A stretch of 39,326 bases of DNA, from contig JAJFUA010000262.1 of assembly GCA_021372635.1 (NCBI GenBank), positions 1-39,326 on the forward strand. Direction: 5' to 3'. The stretch comes from Desulfobacteraceae bacterium. GTDB taxonomy: Bacteria; Desulfobacterota; Syntrophobacteria; Syntrophobacterales; Syntrophobacteraceae. The notes below the pieces were generated by a model, which saw nothing but the letters and a program-made list of their open reading frames with translations, had not been told where the DNA came from and did no database searches. A program made the translations under genes and the position numbers. Shown piece by piece: positions 1 through 8,940 of the stretch; position 1 is the stretch's first letter; each line of letters starts with the position of its first letter.

Positions 1-1
1 C

Positions 2-313
2 GACCGCTGGGACCTGGAACTGCGCGGCGGACTCCTCGGGTGCGTGCGCGTGCTGATGGCCGTCGAGGAACACGGCGGCGGCAAGCAGTTCCTGCGCTTC
101 CGTTCCTGGCCGCGGTGCGCTCCTGCCGGAATCGCGATCACCCTGCTCCTCGCCGCGCTCGGAACGGCGGCGGCTCTCTCGAAGGCATGGATCGCCTGCG
201 GGGTGCTCAATTTCCTCGCTCTCGTGCTCATGATGCGTATCTTCAAGGAATGCGCGTCGGCCATGGCTGCCGCGGTGCGGGTTTTCCACGCGCCGGGGGC
301 CGAGCAGAAATAA
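2..313 (+). CDS. C-terminal end of a membrane glycosyltransferase (5' truncated by window edge)
   Basis: The frame is open from the left edge to TAA at 311-313, giving 103 residues, so this is the tail of a longer protein. It starts with DRWDLELRGGLLG and runs into VEEHGGGKQFLRFR, followed by two hydrophobic stretches (about residues 47-64 and 68-81). The same arrangement (xDWDLK..RG, then EENHGGxKRRLRIR-like residues, then two membrane segments) ends the 855-residue hydrolase/GT2 fusion encoded at 15814-18381. The two tails are therefore homologous by eye. I infer that this gene encodes another family-2 glycosyltransferase of the same polysaccharide locus. The catalytic part lies outside the window, so donor and acceptor cannot be judged. 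A strong terminator follows at 372-422. Confidence 0.6.
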   Translation, partial: DRWDLELRGGLLGCVRVLMAVEEHGGGKQFLRFRSWPRCAPAGIAITLLLAALGTAAALSKAWIACGVLNFLALVLMMRIFKECASAMAAAVRVFHAPGAEQK

Positions 314-371
314 GAAATGCCTGCGGCTTGCCCGGAAGGAGCTTTCCATCCGGGCAGCGGCTCAATGCATC

Positions 372-422
372 AGCCCCGGGGCTGTCGTCGGATTGCGCGA
401 TGACAGTCCCCGGGGCTTTTTT
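372..422 (+). terminator. Rho-independent terminator after the truncated glycosyltransferase gene
   Basis: AGCCCCGGGGCTGTC (372-386) pairs with GACAGTCCCCGGGGCT (402-417), with one bulged base and a loop of about 15 nt. A T-run (416-422) follows directly. It separates the upstream glycosyltransferase from sucA. Confidence 0.85.
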
Positions 423-502
423 GTGGTCCGCCCCCGGTGGACCGCTGAATGCCCCGATTCCCACCTCCGCAACGATTCCCGGTACAAAAGCGCTTCCGCT
501 CC

Positions 503-531
503 TTGAAATGCCGGCGGTCCGACACTACTTT
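503..531 (+). promoter_or_regulatory. Candidate sigma-70-type promoter for sucA-sucB-lpdA
   Basis: TTGAAA (503-508) and TACTTT (526-531) are 17 bases apart, downstream of the terminator and about 160 bases before the sucA start. The -35 is good and the -10 is poor (3 of 6), so this is only a candidate. Confidence 0.3.
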
Positions 532-688
532 TCAACGGAATCCCTTCGTCCTCGAACGGCGAACCTGCCGGGGGGCAGAGAGTGCGCAAGGTTCCGGAGC
601 ATCCTGCCGGACGAATTCCGAAGAGAAGACATCCACCCGAACGGCATCGGCCGTCTGGCCGTTCAACCCCCTGAAAGGTCATCGGCGT

Positions 689-3409
689 ATGGACTTTCCC
701 CTTGCCTGGAATGCAGAGTACATCGATTTCCGGTACCGGCTCTGGAAGGCGGACCCGGACAGCGTTTCCAAGGACTGGCAAATCTTCTTCACGGGGTTCG
801 AACTGGCCGGATTTCCCGGCGGGGAGGACGCCGGGATTTGCGGCATGGTCCAGGTGCTGAAGCAGTGCGGCGTACAGGAATTGATTCACCGATACCGCGA
901 TCTGGGGCACCTGCTGGCCTGCGTCGATCCCCTGGTATCCTGCCCGACGACTCATCCGCTGCTGGACCTGCCCGCCTTCGATCTCGACGAGGAGGATCTG
1001 GACCGGACCTTCTACGCCCCTCATTTCTCCATGCAGGACCGGATGCTCCTGCGGGATATCCTCCAGGCACTGAAGGAGACGTACTGCCGTTCGGTGGGCG
1101 TGGAATACATGCACCTCCAGGACCCCTCGGAACGCGGGTGGCTTCAGGATCGGATGGAACCCACTCGGAACCGGCCGAACCTGGAGAAGGATGAAAAGCT
1201 TCGACTCCTGCACAAGATCGTCCAGGCCACCCTTTTCGAACAGTTTCTCCATACCCGGTACGTCGGCCAGAAAAGATTTTCCGTGGAAGGCGCCGAAGTG
1301 GTGGTCGCCGCACTGGATGCACTCGTGCAGCATGCCGCCGAGTTCGGGTGCCGCGAGATCGTCATGGGCATGGCCCACCGCGGACGCCTCAACGTGCTGG
1401 TGAACGTCCTGGGAAAGCTCTATGAAGACGTCTTCTGTGAGTTTGAAGACAACTACGATCCTGAGTCCCTCTACGGCGCCGGGGACGTCAAGTACCACAT
1501 CGGCCACCTGGGCGACGTAACCACGGTACACGGGCGTCCTGTGCGCATCCTGCTTGCCTCCAACCCCAGCCATCTCGAAGCAGTGGACCCGGTCGTGGAA
1601 GGCATCGCCCGCGCGAGGCAGGAACAGTTCGGTCCCGAAGGGACAAAGCTGCTCCTGCCGGTTCTTATCCACGGAGACGCAGCCTTCGCGGGGCAGGGGA
1701 TCGTCTCCGAGACGCTCAATCTTTCCCGGCTGGACGGCTATGCCACCGGAGGCACCGTGCACATCATCATCGACAACCAGATCGGGTTTACCACCCTGCC
1801 CGAACATGCTCGTTCCACCAGGTACTCGACCGATATTGCCAAGATGCTCATGGTGCCGATCTTCCACGTTCACGGAGAAAATCCCGAAGCGGCGGCGGGT
1901 GTTCTGAAACTGGCCTTCGACTACCGGATGCGGTTTGCCAAGGACGTCGTTGTCGACGTCGTCTGCTATCGCCGGTACGGCCACAACGAAGGGGATGAAC
2001 CCTACTACACCCAGCCCCGGATGTACGCCCGCATCAAGGAGCGGCCGACACTGGAGAGCATTTTCACGGGAAAGCTCATCGGCGAGGGGTTGGTCTCTCC
2101 GCCCGAACTGGACCGCGAAAAGGAAGGCATCAACCAGTGCCTGGAAAAGGCCTTCAACGCGGCCCGCGAAAGGACCTGCCCCGCTCCCGTCTCTCGCTAT
2201 TACGAAAACGTCGTGAGCCGTGCCGAATATTCCCATGCGCCGGTCCCGACGGGCGTTCCGGCCGAGACACTCCTGGCGCTGGCGCGAAAGCTGAACGAAC
2301 TGCCGCCGGGGTTCACCATGCACCAGCGGCTGAGACGGGTCCTGGACCGGCGCCTCGAAGCGGTGGAAAAGGGGGAGGGCATCGATTGGGCCACCGCCGA
2401 AGCCCTGGCGTTCGCGAGCCTTCTCGTCGAAGGGGTGCCGGTTCGCCTGAGCGGCCAGGACAGCCAGCGTGGCACGTTCAGCCAGCGGCACAGCGTCATC
2501 ACGGACGTCGAAACCGGCGAACACTACATCCCCCTGAACTCTGCGGCGGAGAAGCAGGCGCGCTTTTCCGTCCACGACAGCATGCTGTCGGAACTGGCGG
2601 TGCTCGGCTTCGAATACGGCTATTCCCTGGTGAGTCATCATGCCCTCGTCATCTGGGAGGCTCAATTCGGAGACTTTGCGAACAACGCGCAGGTCGTTGT
2701 CGACCAGTTCATTTCGAGCGCCGAATCCAAGTGGCAGCGGCTCAGCGGGTTGGTGCTGCTCCTGCCGCACGGGTTCGAAGGACAGGGGCCGGAACATTCC
2801 AGTGCCCGGTTCGAGCGCTATCTCCAGTTGTGCGCCCAGGACAATATGGAGGTCTGCTATCCCAGCACTCCTGCGCAGTACTTTCATCTGCTCCGCCGCC
2901 AAGTCCTGAGGGATTTTCGAAAGCCGGTCTTCATCCTGACCCCCAAGAGCCTGCTGCGGCACCCGATGGCCGCCTCGAAGCTTTCGGACATGGCGTCCGG
3001 GTCCTTCCATGAGGTGCTGGTCGATGCGACGGACGCCGCATCGTCCAGACGCGTCATTCTGTGCAGCGGCAAGATCTATTACGACCTTATCGAGCGGCGG
3101 GGCGAACTCCACGCGGCCGATACGGCCATTGTCCGTGTGGAGCAGTTGTATCCTTTTCCGCTGGAGCGGATGAAGCAAGTTGCGGCGAAGTTTGCCGGGG
3201 CGGAGGAGTGGCTCTGGGTGCAGGAGGAGCCGGAAAACATGGGCGCATGGGAGTTCATGCGGCCCAGGCTACAGGCTCTTGCGGGAAAGCCGGTCGGGTA
3301 CGTCGGCCGGTCTCCCGCGCCCACTCCCGCGACAGGACATCTGAAGACTCATCGGAGCGAGCAGTCCTCCATCATCGAGATGGCACTTGGGAGAGCGGAA
3401 GTCCGCTGA
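689..3409 (+). CDS. sucA: 2-oxoglutarate dehydrogenase E1 component
   Basis: This is the thiamine-diphosphate-dependent E1 subunit that decarboxylates 2-oxoglutarate and passes the succinyl group to the lipoyl arm of SucB in the TCA cycle. The 906 residues are close to the usual 900-950. The family N-terminus is present (W-N-A-E-Y, then WQIFF near 30-34). The core has HRGRLNVL (230-237), HGDAAFAGQG (328-337) and IDNQIGFTT (361-369) around the cofactor, followed by HGENPE and RYGHNEGDEP. I chose ATG at 689 because AAAGG sits 10 bases upstream and the protein then begins like its family; an in-frame start at 449 would add 80 low-complexity residues. sucB follows after 60 bases and lpdA after that, so all three subunits of the complex are encoded together. 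It is flanked by glycosyltransferase genes, which is an unusual setting. Confidence 0.96.
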   Translation: MDFPLAWNAEYIDFRYRLWKADPDSVSKDWQIFFTGFELAGFPGGEDAGICGMVQVLKQCGVQELIHRYRDLGHLLACVDPLVSCPTTHPLLDLPAFDLDEEDLDRTFYAPHFSMQDRMLLRDILQALKETYCRSVGVEYMHLQDPSERGWLQDRMEPTRNRPNLEKDEKLRLLHKIVQATLFEQFLHTRYVGQKRFSVEGAEVVVAALDALVQHAAEFGCREIVMGMAHRGRLNVLVNVLGKLYEDVFCEFEDNYDPESLYGAGDVKYHIGHLGDVTTVHGRPVRILLASNPSHLEAVDPVVEGIARARQEQFGPEGTKLLLPVLIHGDAAFAGQGIVSETLNLSRLDGYATGGTVHIIIDNQIGFTTLPEHARSTRYSTDIAKMLMVPIFHVHGENPEAAAGVLKLAFDYRMRFAKDVVVDVVCYRRYGHNEGDEPYYTQPRMYARIKERPTLESIFTGKLIGEGLVSPPELDREKEGINQCLEKAFNAARERTCPAPVSRYYENVVSRAEYSHAPVPTGVPAETLLALARKLNELPPGFTMHQRLRRVLDRRLEAVEKGEGIDWATAEALAFASLLVEGVPVRLSGQDSQRGTFSQRHSVITDVETGEHYIPLNSAAEKQARFSVHDSMLSELAVLGFEYGYSLVSHHALVIWEAQFGDFANNAQVVVDQFISSAESKWQRLSGLVLLLPHGFEGQGPEHSSARFERYLQLCAQDNMEVCYPSTPAQYFHLLRRQVLRDFRKPVFILTPKSLLRHPMAASKLSDMASGSFHEVLVDATDAASSRRVILCSGKIYYDLIERRGELHAADTAIVRVEQLYPFPLERMKQVAAKFAGAEEWLWVQEEPENMGAWEFMRPRLQALAGKPVGYVGRSPAPTPATGHLKTHRSEQSSIIEMALGRAEVR

Positions 3410-3469
3410 CATACGCATTTATTCCACAGCGTGCCGGGGGATACCGAGGCGTCCCCGGCGGGAGCCGGT

Positions 3470-4828
3470 ATGAAAATCGAAATCAAGGTGCCCGAAGTCG
3501 GGGAATCGGTGCAGGAAGCACTGCTTGCCGAATGGTACAGGCGCGACGGGGATCTCGTCCGCAAGGGCGATATCCTGTTTCTCATCGAGACGGACAAGGT
3601 GACCCTGGAAGTTGCCGCCGAAGAGAGCGGGGTGCTGAACATCCTGGTGCCTACCGGAGTGACGGTGTCCGTCGGAAAGGTGGTGGGCACGATCGATTCG
3701 GCCGCAGTCTTGGAGCGGAAGAAGACTCCTGCCGTCGAGGAGGTACCCGACCGTCCCGGGTCCGGGACTTCGAAGCTTTCCGAGCCCGGCAGGCCTCCCG
3801 AAGCGCAGACCGTGCGCGCCGGGGCTTCCGAAGAAGCGCTGCCGCAGCCCGGTTTGACTCCTTCCGTGAGGCAGCTCCTGGAGGAGAAAGGTCTGAACCC
3901 GGCCGATATTCCGGGAACTGGCCCAGGCGGGCGGATTACCCGGGGGGACGTGTTCCTGCACCTGGAATCCTCACCGGAAGAGGCTGCGGCTGGCGGAACC
4001 CTCCCCACGGCTCCGGAACCCTCCCGCCCGGCCGCGTCCGCTGAACCGCCGGTGCCGGCGGGACCGAAAGAGGTTCGCCGCGCGCCTCCCGGGCCGCCCG
4101 AACCCGCCGCAAAACCGGCAGGCGCGGAGGAGGAAATCACCCGCAGGCCCCTGAGCCCCATCCGGAGGCGCATCGCGGAGCGACTCCTCGAAGCCAGGCG
4201 CAACACGGCCATGCTGACCACGTTCAACGAAATCGACATGGGCAGGGTGCAGGAACTGCGCGGGCGGTTCAAGGAGGCGTTCCGGGAGAAATACGGCGTA
4301 TCCCTGGGAATCATGTCCTTTTTCATCAAGGCGTCCATCGAGGCGCTCAGGGAGTTTCCGGAAGTCAACGCCTTCATCGACGGCACGGATGTCGTCTATC
4401 ACCATTACTATCACATCGGGGTGGCCGTGGGGGCGGAGCGCGGCCTGGTGGTCCCCGTGGTGTGCCATGCGGACCGGCTCGGTTTTGCCGGGATAGAGCG
4501 GGCCATCTCGGATTATGTCCGGAAGATCCGTGAAAACCGCCTGGAACTGGCGGACCTCGAGGGTGGAACCTTTACGGTCAGCAACGGGGGGATTTACGGT
4601 TCGCTGCTCAGCACGCCGATCCTGAACACGCCGCAGAGCGGTATCCTGGGCCTGCACAAGATCGAGGAGCGTCCCGTCGTGGCGGATGGACGGATCGTCG
4701 CGCGGCCCATGATGTACGTTGCCCTGAGCTACGATCACCGGATCGTGGACGGCAGGGAAGCCGTTTCTTTCCTGAAGCGGATCAAGGACTGCGTGGAAAC
4801 CCCCGAGAGGATCATGATGGAGATATAG
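3470..4828 (+). CDS. sucB: 2-oxoglutarate dehydrogenase E2, dihydrolipoamide succinyltransferase
   Basis: This is the E2 core subunit that accepts the succinyl group from E1 on a lipoyl lysine and transfers it to CoA. It has 452 residues. One lipoyl domain covers about 1-77 with the lipoylated lysine in ETDKV (K43). A peripheral-subunit-binding domain lies near 129-166 (TPSVRQLLEEKGL, GTGPGGRITRGDV). A Pro/Ala-rich linker covers about 167-222. The catalytic acetyltransferase domain runs from about 225 to the end, with the active-site histidine in YDHRIVDG (H423). ATG at 3470 is preceded by GGAG and places the lipoyl domain at the N-terminus as in the family. A GTG at 3431 in frame would add 13 unlikely residues. 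The stop codon directly abuts the lpdA start, indicating translational coupling. Confidence 0.96.
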   Translation: MKIEIKVPEVGESVQEALLAEWYRRDGDLVRKGDILFLIETDKVTLEVAAEESGVLNILVPTGVTVSVGKVVGTIDSAAVLERKKTPAVEEVPDRPGSGTSKLSEPGRPPEAQTVRAGASEEALPQPGLTPSVRQLLEEKGLNPADIPGTGPGGRITRGDVFLHLESSPEEAAAGGTLPTAPEPSRPAASAEPPVPAGPKEVRRAPPGPPEPAAKPAGAEEEITRRPLSPIRRRIAERLLEARRNTAMLTTFNEIDMGRVQELRGRFKEAFREKYGVSLGIMSFFIKASIEALREFPEVNAFIDGTDVVYHHYYHIGVAVGAERGLVVPVVCHADRLGFAGIERAISDYVRKIRENRLELADLEGGTFTVSNGGIYGSLLSTPILNTPQSGILGLHKIEERPVVADGRIVARPMMYVALSYDHRIVDGREAVSFLKRIKDCVETPERIMMEI

Positions 4829-6244
4829 ATGGCCGGCATGGAGCGATACGACCTGGCAATCATCGGCGGCGGGCCGGGAGGCTGCGCCGCCGCCGTGCGC
4901 GCTGCCCGGCTGGGCCTGAAGACGGCATGCATCGACAGGTCCGCGCGCCTGGGCGGGGTGTGCCTGAACGTGGGCTGCATCCCGAGCAAGGTGCTGCTGG
5001 ATTCCAGCGAAGCATACCGCTTTGCTGCGGAGCGACTCGGGGATTTCGGCATTAGGGCGGGCTCTCCGGCAATGGATCTCGACGCCCTGATGGCCAGGAA
5101 GGACCGGATCGTCCGGAACCTGGGCGATGGAGTGCGAAGACTGCTCGAAGGACACAAGGTCAGCATCCTGCGGGGCACGGCGCGAATCGCCGGGGCGAAC
5201 CGCGTGGAGGTGACCTCGACGGAAGACGGGGAAGACGCCCGGCCGGGCCGCACGCTGCTCGAAGCCCGTGCGATCCTGCTCGCGACCGGCAGCGAACCGG
5301 TGGCTGTCCCAGGCCTCCCTTTCAACGGAACACGCATCGTCAGTTCGACGGAAGTCCTGGCGTTCGATTCCGTCCCGCGTCACCTTGGGGTCCTCGGCGG
5401 AGGGTACATCGGGCTCGAATTGGGCTCCGCATGGCTGAGGCTCGGAGCGCGGGTGACAGTCGTCGAGATGATGCCGCGGATCGTTTCGATGCTCGACGGT
5501 CAGGTCGCACGGGCACTGGAGCGGAGCCTCGTGAAACAGGGCTTCGTCTTTCGGGTCGGCGCCCGGGTTGCGTCGGCCACCGTGGATGACGGCGGGGTGC
5601 GTCTCAGGCTCGTCGCCGGGGAGGGGGAAGAGGAGATTTCCTGCGACCGGCTGCTGGTGGCCGCCGGCCGCCGCCCGCTCACGGCGGGGCTGGGGCTGGA
5701 GGCGGCCGGCGTGTTCGTCGATCCACGCTCCGGCCGGGTGCCGGTGGATGAATGCTACCGCACGAACGTGCCGGGAATCTATGCCATAGGAGACCTCGTC
5801 GCCGGGCCGATGCTCGCCCACAAGGCTTCCGCGGAAGGGGCCGCCGCGGTGGAATGTATTGCCGGTCTGCCCGGAGAGGTGAACTACGACACCATTCCCT
5901 CCGTCATTTTCACCTCGCCCGAAGTGGCGAGCGTCGGGCTCTCGGAGGAACAGGTACGGGAGCGAGGCGTTTCCTGCTCCGTGGGAGTCTATCCTTTTTC
6001 GGGAGTGGCGCGCGCGCTGAGCATGGGGGGGGCGGAAGGATTCGCCAAGATCGTCGCGGGGGCGCGGAGTGGCCGTATCCTGGGCGTTCACATCATCGGC
6101 CCCCACGCCTCGGACCTCATCGCCGAGTGCGTCGTGGCCATGGAATACGGTGCAACGGCCGCCGACGTCGCCCGCATCGTCCATGCACACCCGACCCTGC
6201 CCGAAGTCCTGCACGAAGCCGCAGATGCCTTGAAGCCCGTGTGA
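4829..6244 (+). CDS. lpdA: Dihydrolipoyl dehydrogenase (E3)
   Basis: This FAD enzyme reoxidises the dihydrolipoyl arm of E2 and reduces NAD. It has 471 residues, a standard length. The FAD-binding GGGPGG is at 13-18. The redox-active disulfide motif GGVCLNVGCIPSK gives C45 and C50. A second dinucleotide fold, GGGYIGLELG, lies mid-protein. An FAD-contacting segment YAIGD(L) follows, and the C-terminal catalytic dyad HPTLPE gives H454 and E459. The start is ATG at 4829, immediately after the sucB stop, with GGAG 6 bases upstream. A second ATG at 4838 is possible but farther from the ribosome site. It completes the sucA-sucB-lpdA operon and may also serve other lipoyl complexes such as glycine cleavage. 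Confidence 0.96.
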   Translation: MAGMERYDLAIIGGGPGGCAAAVRAARLGLKTACIDRSARLGGVCLNVGCIPSKVLLDSSEAYRFAAERLGDFGIRAGSPAMDLDALMARKDRIVRNLGDGVRRLLEGHKVSILRGTARIAGANRVEVTSTEDGEDARPGRTLLEARAILLATGSEPVAVPGLPFNGTRIVSSTEVLAFDSVPRHLGVLGGGYIGLELGSAWLRLGARVTVVEMMPRIVSMLDGQVARALERSLVKQGFVFRVGARVASATVDDGGVRLRLVAGEGEEEISCDRLLVAAGRRPLTAGLGLEAAGVFVDPRSGRVPVDECYRTNVPGIYAIGDLVAGPMLAHKASAEGAAAVECIAGLPGEVNYDTIPSVIFTSPEVASVGLSEEQVRERGVSCSVGVYPFSGVARALSMGGAEGFAKIVAGARSGRILGVHIIGPHASDLIAECVVAMEYGATAADVARIVHAHPTLPEVLHEAADALKPV

Positions 6245-6426
6245 GCCAGCCCCGGAAACTGGATGCATGCCGCTTTTTCCTCTGTTTTTTAGTCGATCTC
6301 TCATGATATGTTCCGGCGTGTTCCCGTTGGCTTCGGGCGGCAGGGACGTTTCTGCCGTCGGAATGGGCCGAGGGCGCGCCGGTGCGGCGCGACCCGGAGT
6401 GGATGAATATGGGCAGGGAGGTTTGC

Positions 6427-7623
6427 ATGGCGGATTCACGGCTTCGGATCGTTGTGACCGGGCTGGCGGCGCTTTACCCCGTTGGGGGAGTGGCGTGGGA
6501 TTACCTTCAGTACGCAATCGGTTTTGCCCGTCTCGGGCACGACGTGGTGTATCACGAGGATTCCTGGAGCTGGCCCTACAACCCGGTGGAGAAGACCTTT
6601 ACAGCCGATCCGGCGTATTCCGTGAAGTATATCGACGACTTCTTTAAACGCTACGCTCCCGGGCTCTGCGGGCGGTGGCACTACCGGCACCTGCACGAGA
6701 CGAGCTACGGAATGAGCTGGGACGCTTTCGACGAATTCGCCCGGTCGGCCGATCTGTTTCTCAACGTGAGCGGTGCGTGCATGATTCCCGAACAACTGCC
6801 GCAACGCTGCGAGAAGATCTTCCTCGACACGGACCCCGGGTACAACCAGATCATGCTGAGCGAAAAGCTCTCCTGGTCGGAAAACGTCGAAAGATGGTGC
6901 GCAAGCGTCGAAGCTCACGATCAGCACTTCACCTACGCGGAAAACATCTACGCGGGCGACTGCCTGCTGCCCCGGCTGGACTTCAAGTGGAAGACGACGC
7001 GCACGCCCATCGCGGTCGACCTCTGGGAACCCGTCGTGCACAAGCCGCTTCCCCCCCGGGCGCCCTGGACGACCATCATGACGTGGAACGCCTTCAAGGG
7101 GCCGCTCGTCCACAAGGGTGTGGAATATTTCAGCAAGGGCATGGAATTCGAGAAGATCATCGATATACCCTCCCGCCTGCACCTGCCCCTGAAAGTGGCC
7201 GTGGGTGGAACGACCGCTCCGCTGGACCGGCTGGAGGAAAAGGGATGGGAAGTGGCGGACGGACCGGAAGCGACGGTCACTCCGGCCCGGTACCAGGATT
7301 TCATCGCCGAGTCCAGGGGGGAAATCTCGACGGCCAAGCAGGTGTATGTGGCCATGCGGACCGGATGGTTCAGCTGCCGGTCGGCATGCTACATTGCGGC
7401 CGGGCGGCCGGTGGTCGTGCAGGATACGGGATTCAAACCGGTGATCCCGGTCGGGGAGGGGGTCCTGGCTTTCGATACGATGGAAGAAGCCGTGGAAGGC
7501 ATCCGGGAGGTCGAGGGAGACTATGCCCGGCACGCCCGGGCGGCGCTCGAAATCGCCAGGGAATACTTCGATGCGGAAAAGGTCCTCGGAAGGATGATCG
7601 AGGACGCCTACCGGTCCGCGTAA
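6427..7623 (+). CDS. GT-B-like glycosyltransferase, first of a tandem pair
   Basis: 398 residues, with no signal peptide or clear membrane span, so probably cytoplasmic or membrane-associated. The N-terminus has a Rossmann-like strand (RIVVTGL) followed by YPVGGVAWDYLQYAIG and RLGHDVVYHED. The C-terminal half carries GWFS (313-316) and CYIAAGRPVVVQDTGF (321-336), which resembles the nucleotide-sugar-binding region of GT-B enzymes. The downstream gene (7702-8877) has the same landmarks in the same order, so the two arose by duplication. ATG at 6427 is preceded by AGGGAGG 5 bases away; an upstream in-frame start is less well placed. It lies between lpdA and an acyltransferase gene in a carbohydrate locus. 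Donor, acceptor and linkage are unknown. The fold is inferred from motif pattern only. Confidence 0.75.
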   Translation: MADSRLRIVVTGLAALYPVGGVAWDYLQYAIGFARLGHDVVYHEDSWSWPYNPVEKTFTADPAYSVKYIDDFFKRYAPGLCGRWHYRHLHETSYGMSWDAFDEFARSADLFLNVSGACMIPEQLPQRCEKIFLDTDPGYNQIMLSEKLSWSENVERWCASVEAHDQHFTYAENIYAGDCLLPRLDFKWKTTRTPIAVDLWEPVVHKPLPPRAPWTTIMTWNAFKGPLVHKGVEYFSKGMEFEKIIDIPSRLHLPLKVAVGGTTAPLDRLEEKGWEVADGPEATVTPARYQDFIAESRGEISTAKQVYVAMRTGWFSCRSACYIAAGRPVVVQDTGFKPVIPVGEGVLAFDTMEEAVEGIREVEGDYARHARAALEIAREYFDAEKVLGRMIEDAYRSA

Positions 7624-7701
7624 ACATGCTGGTTCCCCGGCGGACCGCCTTCGGGACCGGTCCTGCCGCGTATTGGATCATATGCCGAAAGGAAATGTCT
7701 C

Positions 7702-8877
7702 ATGGCCCATCAAGGCAAAGGAAAGATCATCGTTTTCGGGATTATGTTCTGGTATCCCCTGGCGGGTGTCACCTACCAGTTTCTCCATTACCTGATCGGG
7801 TTGCGGCGGCTGGGCTACGACGTCTACTACGTCGAAGACTCGGCGCGATGGGTCTATAATTCCAACATATTCCTGTTCACGCCCGATGCCTCGGACAATA
7901 TCAAGGCCGTGGCCCCGCTCCTGGAGGCGCACGGGTTCGAGGGGCACTGGGCGTTTCGGGGCAACTACGAAGGAGGCGAATGCTTTGGAATGACGGAGGC
8001 GCAGCTCATGCAGCTCTACCGGGACGCCGACGCCTTCCTCAATGTCACTGCCTCCCAGGAACTCCGCGAAGAACACCTGGCCATTCCCCGGAGGATCTAT
8101 GTCGAATCCGATCCCTTCGCCGTGCAGGTCAAGGTGCTCCAGGGACACAAACCGACCCTGGATGCGCTTGCCGCCCACGACGTCCATTTCACCTTCGGGG
8201 AAAACCTCGGCGCTCCGGACTGTACGCTGTCCATTGGGGGGTTCCCCTGGCTCCCGACGCGCCAGCCCGTTGTTCTGGACCTCTGGGCGAACCCGTACCC
8301 GCCCACGGTCAGGTCGGCGTACAGCACCATCACGACATGGCGGAACGAAGGCAAGAACATCGTTTTCAACGGCGAAACCTACTACTGGACCAAGGACCGT
8401 GAATTCCTGAAGATTTTCGATCTGCCCTTCCTCAGGACGGACCTCCGGTTCGAACTGGCCCTCGAAGTCGACGGGCCGACGAACATGCTTCTTTCCGACT
8501 ACGGCTGGTGCGCGGTGCATTCGCTGCCCATATCGCAGGATGTCAACCGCTATCGTGAATACATCCAGAGGTCGAGGGCCGAGTTCACGGTTACGAAAGA
8601 GCAGGTGGTGCGGCCCCGCACCGGCTGGTTCAGCGACCGCAGCGTCTGCTACCTGGCAGCGGGACGGCCGGTGATCACGCAGGAGACGGGCTTCAGCAAA
8701 TATCTGCCGACAGGGAAGGGACTTTTCGGGTTCAGCAACCTGGAAGAAATCCTGGCGGCGATCGATACGATCGAAAGCGACCATGAAGGATGCTGCCGGG
8801 CTGCTCGGGAAGTCGCCGAGGAATGCTTCGCGGCGGAAAAGGTGCTGGGAAGCCTGATGGACAGGGCGGGACTCTGA
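7702..8877 (+). CDS. GT-B-like glycosyltransferase, second of a tandem pair
   Basis: 391 residues. It parallels the upstream protein: YPLAGVTYQFLHYLIG and RLGYDVYYVED near the N-terminus, VLDLWANP near 191-198, TTWRNEGK near 211-218, GWFS at 308-311 and CYLAAGRPVITQETGF at 316-331. The conserved C-terminal block suggests a GT-B nucleotide-sugar site. ATG at 7702 has AAGGA 8 bases upstream. It starts 78 bases after the first paralogue and is probably co-transcribed with it and with the acyltransferase that follows. Divergence between the pair in the N-terminal acceptor half suggests different acceptor sugars, which is inference. No specificity can be assigned. Confidence 0.75.
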   Translation: MAHQGKGKIIVFGIMFWYPLAGVTYQFLHYLIGLRRLGYDVYYVEDSARWVYNSNIFLFTPDASDNIKAVAPLLEAHGFEGHWAFRGNYEGGECFGMTEAQLMQLYRDADAFLNVTASQELREEHLAIPRRIYVESDPFAVQVKVLQGHKPTLDALAAHDVHFTFGENLGAPDCTLSIGGFPWLPTRQPVVLDLWANPYPPTVRSAYSTITTWRNEGKNIVFNGETYYWTKDREFLKIFDLPFLRTDLRFELALEVDGPTNMLLSDYGWCAVHSLPISQDVNRYREYIQRSRAEFTVTKEQVVRPRTGWFSDRSVCYLAAGRPVITQETGFSKYLPTGKGLFGFSNLEEILAAIDTIESDHEGCCRAAREVAEECFAAEKVLGSLMDRAGL

Positions 8878-8940
8878 TCCGGCGCGGCGGCGAAGCGGGC
8901 GGGCCGTTTCCGATGCGGCGGCCGTGAGGAGACGAGGTCG

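Larger units (their letters stand above)
314..688. other. Intergenic region with terminator and sucA leader
   Basis: This 375-base gap holds the terminator at 372-422 and a weak promoter candidate at 503-531. An in-frame upward extension of sucA exists from 449, but its predicted residues are Arg/Pro/Ser-rich and unlike E1 proteins. I read it as untranslated leader. Confidence 0.6.

Noticed and set aside
449..688. 80-residue N-terminal extension of sucA
   Set aside because: In frame but Arg/Pro/Ser-rich and unlike E1 proteins; the ATG at 689 has a ribosome site and begins the conserved N-terminal motif.
362..3178. Very long open frame antisense to sucA (and similar antisense frames over sucB-lpdA, the glycosyltransferases, the GH-GT2 fusion and the sigma-54 activator)
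   Set aside because: Such frames arise in GC-rich genes because stop codons are rare in the opposite phase. Their predicted proteins match no family pattern, while the opposing genes have full sets of catalytic motifs.
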